This document shows positions 58,778-64,000 of a stretch of DNA of 64,000 nucleotides, in pieces (the first letter of the stretch is position 1; each line of letters starts with the position of its first letter). The notes beneath the pieces were generated by a model. That model was not told the DNA's origin and did no database searches. It worked only from the letters and a program-made list of their open reading frames with translations. Source of the stretch: Thalassobius sp965218685 (GTDB taxonomy: Bacteria; Pseudomonadota; Alphaproteobacteria; Rhodobacterales; Rhodobacteraceae); assembly GCF_965218685.1 (NCBI RefSeq), contig NZ_OZ244657.1, positions 1,674,001 through 1,738,000 of the forward strand, read 5' to 3'. Made by a program: the position numbers and the translations under genes.

Positions 58778-60694
58778 TTGGGCAACGCGAAAAATATCGC
58801 CTTCTGGGTCGTTCTGTTCCTGCTGGTGCTCGCCCTGTTCAATCTGTTCAGCGGCTCGGGCTCGACCCTGCAGAACCAGGCAATCGGCTATTCAGAGTTC
58901 GTGCAGGCTGTTGAAGAAGAACGGGTCAGCAAAGTGACCCTGGACGGCGAGAAAGTGACATACCGTGGCACCGATGGGCGCGACTATGTCACCATCAAGC
59001 CGGATGACGCCGAGATCACCAAGATGCTGATCGAAAAGGGCGTGCCGGTGACGGCCGAAAGCCAGGAACAATCGGGATTCCAGTCCTTTATTCTTAGCCT
59101 TCTGCCTTTCCTGCTGCTGATCGGTGTGTGGATTTACTTTATGAACCGCATGCAAGGCGGCGGCAAAGGCGGCGCGATGGGCTTTGGCAAATCCAAGGCC
59201 AAGCTGCTGACCGAGAAACAAGGGCGTGTGACCTTTGATGACGTCGCTGGTATCGACGAAGCCAAGGAAGAGCTGGAAGAGATCGTTGAATTCCTGCGCA
59301 ACCCGCAGAAATTCAGCCGCCTGGGCGGCAAGATCCCCAAAGGCGCGCTACTGGTGGGCCCTCCGGGCACCGGTAAAACCCTGTTGGCCCGTGCGATTGC
59401 GGGTGAGGCGGGCGTCCCCTTCTTCACCATCTCTGGCTCGGATTTCGTGGAAATGTTCGTGGGTGTGGGCGCAAGCCGTGTCCGTGACATGTTCGAACAA
59501 GCCAAGAAAAACGCGCCTTGTATCGTGTTTATCGACGAAATCGACGCCGTGGGCCGTGCGCGTGGCGCTGGCTATGGCGGTGGTAACGACGAACGCGAAC
59601 AGACGTTGAACCAGCTGCTGGTCGAAATGGACGGCTTTGAGGCGAACGAGGGTGTGATCATCCTGGCCGCCACTAACCGCCGTGACGTGCTGGACCCCGC
59701 CCTGTTGCGTCCGGGTCGTTTTGACCGTCAGGTCACCGTGCCCAACCCCGACATCAAGGGCCGCGAGAAAATCCTGGGCGTTCACGCGCGCAAGACCCCG
59801 CTGGGCCCCGACGTTGATCTGCGCATCATCGCGCGTGGTACCCCCGGTTTCTCGGGTGCTGACCTGATGAACCTTGTGAACGAGGCCGCGCTGATGGCCG
59901 CTCGCGTTGGCCGCCGTTTCGTCACCATGGAGGACTTCGAGAACGCGAAGGACAAAGTGATGATGGGGGCAGAGCGCCGCTCGATGGTGCTGACGCAGGA
60001 CCAGAAGGAAAAGACCGCCTATCACGAGGCAGGCCACGCCATTGTTGGACTGACCCTGCCGAAATGTGACCCGGTCTATAAGGCGACGATCATTCCGCGT
60101 GGTGGTGCGCTGGGTATGGTGGTCAGCCTGCCGGAAATCGACCGTCTGAACTGGCACAAATCCGAGTGCGAGCAGAAGCTGGCCATGACCATGGCAGGCA
60201 AAGCCGCCGAGATCCTTAAATATGGCGAGGATGACGTGTCCAACGGTCCGGCTGGGGATATCCAGCAGGCCTCGGGTCTGGCGCGGGCGATGGTGCTGCG
60301 CTGGGGCATGTCGGACAAGGTTGGCAACATCGACTATTCCGAAGCGCACGAAGGGTATTCGGGTCAAACCCCGGGTTTCTCGGTCTCGGCTCATACCAAA
60401 GAGATGATCGAGGAAGAGGTTCGCACCTTTATTCAGGATGGCTATGACGTGGCCATGCGCATTCTGACCGAACGCCAGGAAGAATGGGAACGTCTGGCGC
60501 AGGGCCTGTTGGAATACGAAACCCTGACTGGCGAGGAAATCGAGCGGGTGATCCGCGGCGAGCCTCCTCATGCCGGACCGGACGAGGATGATGGCTCGGA
60601 CGCGGGCAACGCGCCCTCGGTTACGGCTATCCCCAAGACCAAGCCTAAGAAATCATCAGGCGAGGGCGGAATGGAGCCCGAACCGACCGCATAA
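58778..60694 (+). CDS. ftsH: ATP-dependent membrane zinc protease FtsH
   Basis: 638 residues, TTG start at 58778 supported by AGGGAGA seven bases upstream. Two membrane segments (IAFWVVLFLLVLALFNLF and FILSLLPFLLLIGVWIYF) flank a periplasmic domain. AAA motifs are GPPGTGKTLLARA and CIVFIDEIDAVGR with SRH RPGRFDRQV; the zinc site is YHEAGHAIVG. It degrades membrane and regulatory proteins. Confidence 0.98.
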   Translation: MGNAKNIAFWVVLFLLVLALFNLFSGSGSTLQNQAIGYSEFVQAVEEERVSKVTLDGEKVTYRGTDGRDYVTIKPDDAEITKMLIEKGVPVTAESQEQSGFQSFILSLLPFLLLIGVWIYFMNRMQGGGKGGAMGFGKSKAKLLTEKQGRVTFDDVAGIDEAKEELEEIVEFLRNPQKFSRLGGKIPKGALLVGPPGTGKTLLARAIAGEAGVPFFTISGSDFVEMFVGVGASRVRDMFEQAKKNAPCIVFIDEIDAVGRARGAGYGGGNDEREQTLNQLLVEMDGFEANEGVIILAATNRRDVLDPALLRPGRFDRQVTVPNPDIKGREKILGVHARKTPLGPDVDLRIIARGTPGFSGADLMNLVNEAALMAARVGRRFVTMEDFENAKDKVMMGAERRSMVLTQDQKEKTAYHEAGHAIVGLTLPKCDPVYKATIIPRGGALGMVVSLPEIDRLNWHKSECEQKLAMTMAGKAAEILKYGEDDVSNGPAGDIQQASGLARAMVLRWGMSDKVGNIDYSEAHEGYSGQTPGFSVSAHTKEMIEEEVRTFIQDGYDVAMRILTERQEEWERLAQGLLEYETLTGEEIERVIRGEPPHAGPDEDDGSDAGNAPSVTAIPKTKPKKSSGEGGMEPEPTA

Positions 60695-60698
60695 GGGC

Positions 60699-60727
60699 AA
60701 GCCGGGGGAAACCCCGGCTTTTCTTTT
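60699..60727 (+). terminator. Terminator after ftsH
   Basis: The stem AAGCCGGGG / CCCCGGCTT with a GAAA loop and TTCTTTT tail sits four bases after the ftsH stop. The remaining bases to 60970 before fhs show no gene. Confidence 0.88.
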
Positions 60728-60970
60728 GGGCGACCAGGCAGAATACCAAGGTATTCAGAAGGCGATCGCAACAAGAAAGACTGGGATCCCGGCAAATATC
60801 CGATGTTACGATCTTCGGTTTCGACCAGCTTTGGTCCCGTTTTCGTTTCACCAGCTATTCTTCACGGTTCAGACTTGACGCAACGCCGCATCACGACGCG
60901 AAAATGTCGGATTTGCAGTCCTTGGCGGCCGCCACGCGCGCTATACCTGAACCAACACGGGAGGAGCGTT

Positions 60971-62647
60971 ATGACCTACAAATCCGACATCGAGATCGCC
61001 CGAGAGGCCGACAAGAAGCCCATCCAGGAAATCGGCGCTCGGCTTGGTATCCCGGCCCAGCACCTGCTGCCGTTCGGCCATGACAAGGCCAAGGTCGGGC
61101 AGGACTTTATCCGTTCGGTTCAGGACCAGCCCAATGGCAAGCTGATCCTTGTGACGGCCATCAATCCCACACCCGCGGGCGAGGGTAAGACGACCACCAC
61201 TGTGGGTCTGGGCGATGGGCTTAGTCGCATTGGTAAAAAGGCGGCGATTTGCATTCGCGAAGCCTCGCTTGGTCCGTGTTTCGGCATGAAGGGCGGCGCC
61301 GCGGGGGGCGGATATGCCCAGGTTGTTCCGATGGAAGAGATGAACCTTCATTTCACCGGCGATTTTCACGCCATCACCAGCGCGCATAACCTGCTGGCCG
61401 CGATGATCGACAACCATATCTACTGGGGTAACGAGCTGGGCATCGACGAGCGCCGCGTGACCTGGCGCCGGGTGATGGACATGAATGACCGCGCGCTGCG
61501 GGATGTAGTGACCAGTCTGGGCGGTGTTTCCAATGGCTTCCCGCGCCAGACCGGCTTTGACATCACCGTTGCATCCGAGGTCATGGCGATCCTTTGTCTG
61601 GCCCGCAATCTGGAAGACCTGCAAAAACGGCTGGGAGACATCATCGTTGCCTACCGGCGCGATCGCAGCCCGATTTTCGCGCGCGACATTCAGGCGGACG
61701 GGGCGATGACCGTGCTGCTGAAGGACGCGATGCAGCCCAACCTGGTGCAGACGCTGGAACACACGCCTGCCTTTGTGCATGGCGGCCCGTTTGCCAATAT
61801 TGCCCATGGCTGTAACTCGGTCATCGCCACCACGACCGCGTTGAAGCTGGCGGATTACGTGGTCACCGAGGCCGGCTTTGGCGCCGATCTGGGGGCCGAG
61901 AAATTCATGAACATCAAGTGCCGCAAGGCGGGACTTGCCCCGGACGCGGTGGTCATCGTCGCCACCATTCGGGCGATGAAAATGAACGGCGGCGTGGCCA
62001 AGGCCGATCTGGACGCTGAAAACGTACAGGCTGTGATCGATGGCTGTCCCAACCTTGGCCGCCACATCGCCAACGTTAAGTCCTTTGGCGTGCCGGTTGT
62101 CGTCGCGATCAACCACTTCGTTTCGGACTCTGACGCCGAGGTGCAGGCCGCGATGGACTATGTCGCCGCACAAGGGTCCGAGGCGATCCTGTGTCAGCAC
62201 TGGGAAAAGGGCAGCGAAGGGATCGAGGCGCTGGCCACGCGGATCGTCGAACTGACCGAGGGTGATTGGTCCGGCTTCGCCCCGCTTTATCCCGACGAGA
62301 TGCCCCTGTTCCAGAAAATCGAAGCCATCGCCAAGCGCATCTATCACGCCGACGAGGTTCTGGCCGACAAAAAGATCCGCGACCAGCTGCGCACGTGGGA
62401 GGACGCCGGCTTTGGCGACCTGCCGATCTGCATGGCGAAAACACAGTATAGTTTCTCGACCGATCCCAATCTGCGGGGCGCGCCCACCGGGCACTCGGTT
62501 CCCGTGCGCGAGGTCCGGCTAAGCGCGGGCGCGGGGTTTGTTGTGGTGATTTGCGGGGAAATCATGACCATGCCCGGCCTCCCACGCCGCCCAAGCGCCG
62601 AACAGATCATGCTTAATGACCTCGGCCAGATCGAGGGATTATTCTAG
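60971..62647 (+). CDS. fhs: Formate-tetrahydrofolate ligase
   Basis: 558 residues from ATG 60971 after GGGAGGAG. The ATP motif is INPTPAGEGKTTTTVGLGDG, followed by ASLGPCFGMKGGAAGGGYAQ. It makes 10-formyl-THF from formate. With folD just downstream it gives a reversible formate-methylene-THF route, relevant to one-carbon units from methylated compounds or, possibly, from methanol oxidised by the quinoprotein island, which would be speculation. Confidence 0.97.
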   Translation: MTYKSDIEIAREADKKPIQEIGARLGIPAQHLLPFGHDKAKVGQDFIRSVQDQPNGKLILVTAINPTPAGEGKTTTTVGLGDGLSRIGKKAAICIREASLGPCFGMKGGAAGGGYAQVVPMEEMNLHFTGDFHAITSAHNLLAAMIDNHIYWGNELGIDERRVTWRRVMDMNDRALRDVVTSLGGVSNGFPRQTGFDITVASEVMAILCLARNLEDLQKRLGDIIVAYRRDRSPIFARDIQADGAMTVLLKDAMQPNLVQTLEHTPAFVHGGPFANIAHGCNSVIATTTALKLADYVVTEAGFGADLGAEKFMNIKCRKAGLAPDAVVIVATIRAMKMNGGVAKADLDAENVQAVIDGCPNLGRHIANVKSFGVPVVVAINHFVSDSDAEVQAAMDYVAAQGSEAILCQHWEKGSEGIEALATRIVELTEGDWSGFAPLYPDEMPLFQKIEAIAKRIYHADEVLADKKIRDQLRTWEDAGFGDLPICMAKTQYSFSTDPNLRGAPTGHSVPVREVRLSAGAGFVVVICGEIMTMPGLPRRPSAEQIMLNDLGQIEGLF

Positions 62648-62784
62648 CGGCTCGTTCAAGGGGGCGCATTTGACGCGGAATATGGCTCGAATTTTGCGCC
62701 ATGGGTGTGCGGATGCTCTGGTCTCGGGCAGATCAAATCGCTAAACGCAGGTGACAGCAGGTGACCAGACGAAAGGGGCAACCC

Positions 62785-63687
62785 ATGAGCGCAACGATCA
62801 TTGATGGCAAGGCCTTTGCGGCCAATGTCCGTAGCCGCGTGGCCGACCAGGTGGCCCGCCTTAAAGAAGAACAAAGCATCACCCCCGGTCTGGCCGTCGT
62901 GCTGGTCGGCGAGGACCCGGCCAGCCAAGTCTATGTGCGCAACAAGGGCAAGCAGACCCTCGAGGTCGGCATGAACTCGTACGAACACAAGCTGCCCGCG
63001 GATGTCCCGGCGGTCGAGTTGTATGCGCTGATCGACAAGCTGAATGCTGATCCGGCCGTGCATGGCATCCTGTGCCAGTTCCCCGTCCCCGAGCACCTGA
63101 GCGAGGCCGAGATCGTCGCTCGTATCGACCCGGCCAAGGATGTTGACGGTTTGCACGTGCAAAACATCGGTTTGTTGGCTGGCGGCCAAAAAGCGATGGC
63201 GCCGTGTACGCCTCTGGGCTGTTTGATGATGCTGCGTGATCACCTGGGAGATCTGACCGGCAAGGATGCGGTGGTCATTGGCCGCTCGAACCTGGTGGGC
63301 AAACCGATGGCGCAGCTGCTTTTGCGTGACAGTGCGACCGTCACCATTGCCCACTCGCGGACCAAGGACATCGCCGAGGTCGTGCGCCGCGCCGACATCG
63401 TTGTGGCGGCCGTGGGCCGGCCGCAAATGGTGCCGGGTGACTGGATCAAACCGGGCGCGACCGTGATCGACGTGGGCATCAACCGCATCGACGCCCCGGA
63501 AAAGGGCGAGGGCAAAACCCGGCTTGTTGGCGATGTGGATTTCGACAGCTGCGCGGCCGTGGCGGGCGCGATCACACCGGTTCCCGGAGGCGTCGGCCCC
63601 ATGACCATCGCCTGTCTGCTGGCCAACACGCTGACCGCCTGCTGCCGCGCCAATGGCCTTACAGAACCCGAGGGCCTGACCGCCTGA
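62785..63687 (+). CDS. folD: Bifunctional methylenetetrahydrofolate dehydrogenase/cyclohydrolase FolD
   Basis: 300 residues from ATG 62785 with AAAGGGG upstream (GTG 62761 is also in frame). The catalytic Lys is near QVYVRNKGKQTLEVGM, and the NADP motif is VIGRSNLVGKPMAQLLL. It interconverts methylene-, methenyl- and formyl-THF, complementing fhs 137 bases upstream. Confidence 0.97.
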   Translation: MSATIIDGKAFAANVRSRVADQVARLKEEQSITPGLAVVLVGEDPASQVYVRNKGKQTLEVGMNSYEHKLPADVPAVELYALIDKLNADPAVHGILCQFPVPEHLSEAEIVARIDPAKDVDGLHVQNIGLLAGGQKAMAPCTPLGCLMMLRDHLGDLTGKDAVVIGRSNLVGKPMAQLLLRDSATVTIAHSRTKDIAEVVRRADIVVAAVGRPQMVPGDWIKPGATVIDVGINRIDAPEKGEGKTRLVGDVDFDSCAAVAGAITPVPGGVGPMTIACLLANTLTACCRANGLTEPEGLTA

Positions 63688-63691
63688 GCGT

Positions 63692-64000
63692 CTACGCTGG
63701 CACGGGGACCATCGTGCCCTGCAGCACCGCGATCATCTTTTCCTGCGGGCCGTTGTCGGTCTGAGTTAGCGCAAATACCTCTGAGGTGACGACAACCAGT
63801 CGTCGCCCCGGTTTCAGCACCTTGCCGCGCGCGATCAGCAGGTCGCCTCGGGCCGGGGCCAAAAGGTTGATCTTGATCTCGGCCGTGACGACCTCGTGAT
63901 CGGGATCAAGCGTAGTCAAAGCTGCATAGCCCGCCGCGCTGTCCCCCAGAGCAAAGGTCAGGGCAGCATGCCCATGCCCCTGCTGCTGCAAAGAACCTGG
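63692..64000 (-). CDS. PaaI-type hotdog thioesterase, 5' end off the window
   Basis: The frame is open to the window end at 64000, so the start is missing; about 102 residues are present. HGHAALTFALGDSAAGYAAL resembles the PaaI/DUF4442 active region (usually HGG-x-x-x-x-L-x-D-x-A), and VTAEIKINLLAPARGDLLIA is the second hotdog strand pair. A phenylacetyl- or general acyl-CoA thioesterase is likely. It is convergent with folD. Confidence 0.75.
   Translation of the reverse strand, partial: PGSLQQQGHGHAALTFALGDSAAGYAALTTLDPDHEVVTAEIKINLLAPARGDLLIARGKVLKPGRRLVVVTSEVFALTQTDNGPQEKMIAVLQGTMVPVPA

Overview
The window is about 62% GC by eye, gene-dense, and reads as chromosome of an alphaproteobacterium of the Rhodobacterales (Roseobacter group). 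The support is a Pcs-type phosphatidylcholine synthase, DUF1127, a DUF484-XerC pair, a fsa/priA pair, ruvCAB next to ybgC-tolQRAB-pal-cpoB-tilS-ftsH, and frequent ATGA stop/start overlaps. I see no IS element, prophage, CRISPR array, rRNA or tRNA.

Layout. 1-9.3 kb: a 5'-truncated caspase-like protein followed by a secreted chymotrypsin-fold protease, two small unknown genes, a DadA-like FAD oxidoreductase, truA, and the overlapping trio ycjX / GNAT / DUF697. 9.3-33.7 kb: a large island for PQQ-dependent alcohol oxidation. 33.7-47.9 kb: housekeeping and transport (group 3 truncated globin, ileS, pcs, xerC, DUF484, fsa, priA, TsuA-like YeeE, MFS, MATE, prmA). 48-58.7 kb: DUF1127, ruvCAB, thpR, the Tol-Pal operon and tilS. 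58.7-64 kb: ftsH, fhs, folD and a partial hotdog thioesterase.

The island is the notable part. It encodes a signalling operon (NarL-type response regulator, FIST-domain protein, soluble PAS hybrid histidine kinase of the NahK/ErcS kind) and an ExaF/PedH-type quinoprotein alcohol dehydrogenase whose active site carries the extra Asp diagnostic of lanthanide enzymes. It also encodes two c-type cytochromes (one PedF-like), a MoxJ-like periplasmic protein, and a five-gene operon resembling the Lut/Ped ABC system implicated in lanthanide uptake. That operon includes a small exported protein with six consecutive Asp at its mature N-terminus. Further genes are two secreted Sel1-repeat proteins, a form II coxGSLM molybdo-hydroxylase set, a NosR-like membrane flavo-iron-sulfur protein, and pqqABCDE including a 36-residue pqqA.

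Reading the intergenic regions by eye, I find a recurring palindrome, roughly TACGACC-NN-GGTCGTA. It lies 35-110 bases upstream of essentially every transcription unit in this island, including the response-regulator operon itself. The simplest reading is one regulon under the NarL-type regulator. It would couple alcohol oxidation, cofactor synthesis, putative lanthanide import, a molybdenum hydroxylase that could oxidise the aldehyde product, and an NosR-like electron carrier. The motif, gene order and active-site residues are seen directly; the regulon and the roles of the unknown members are inference.
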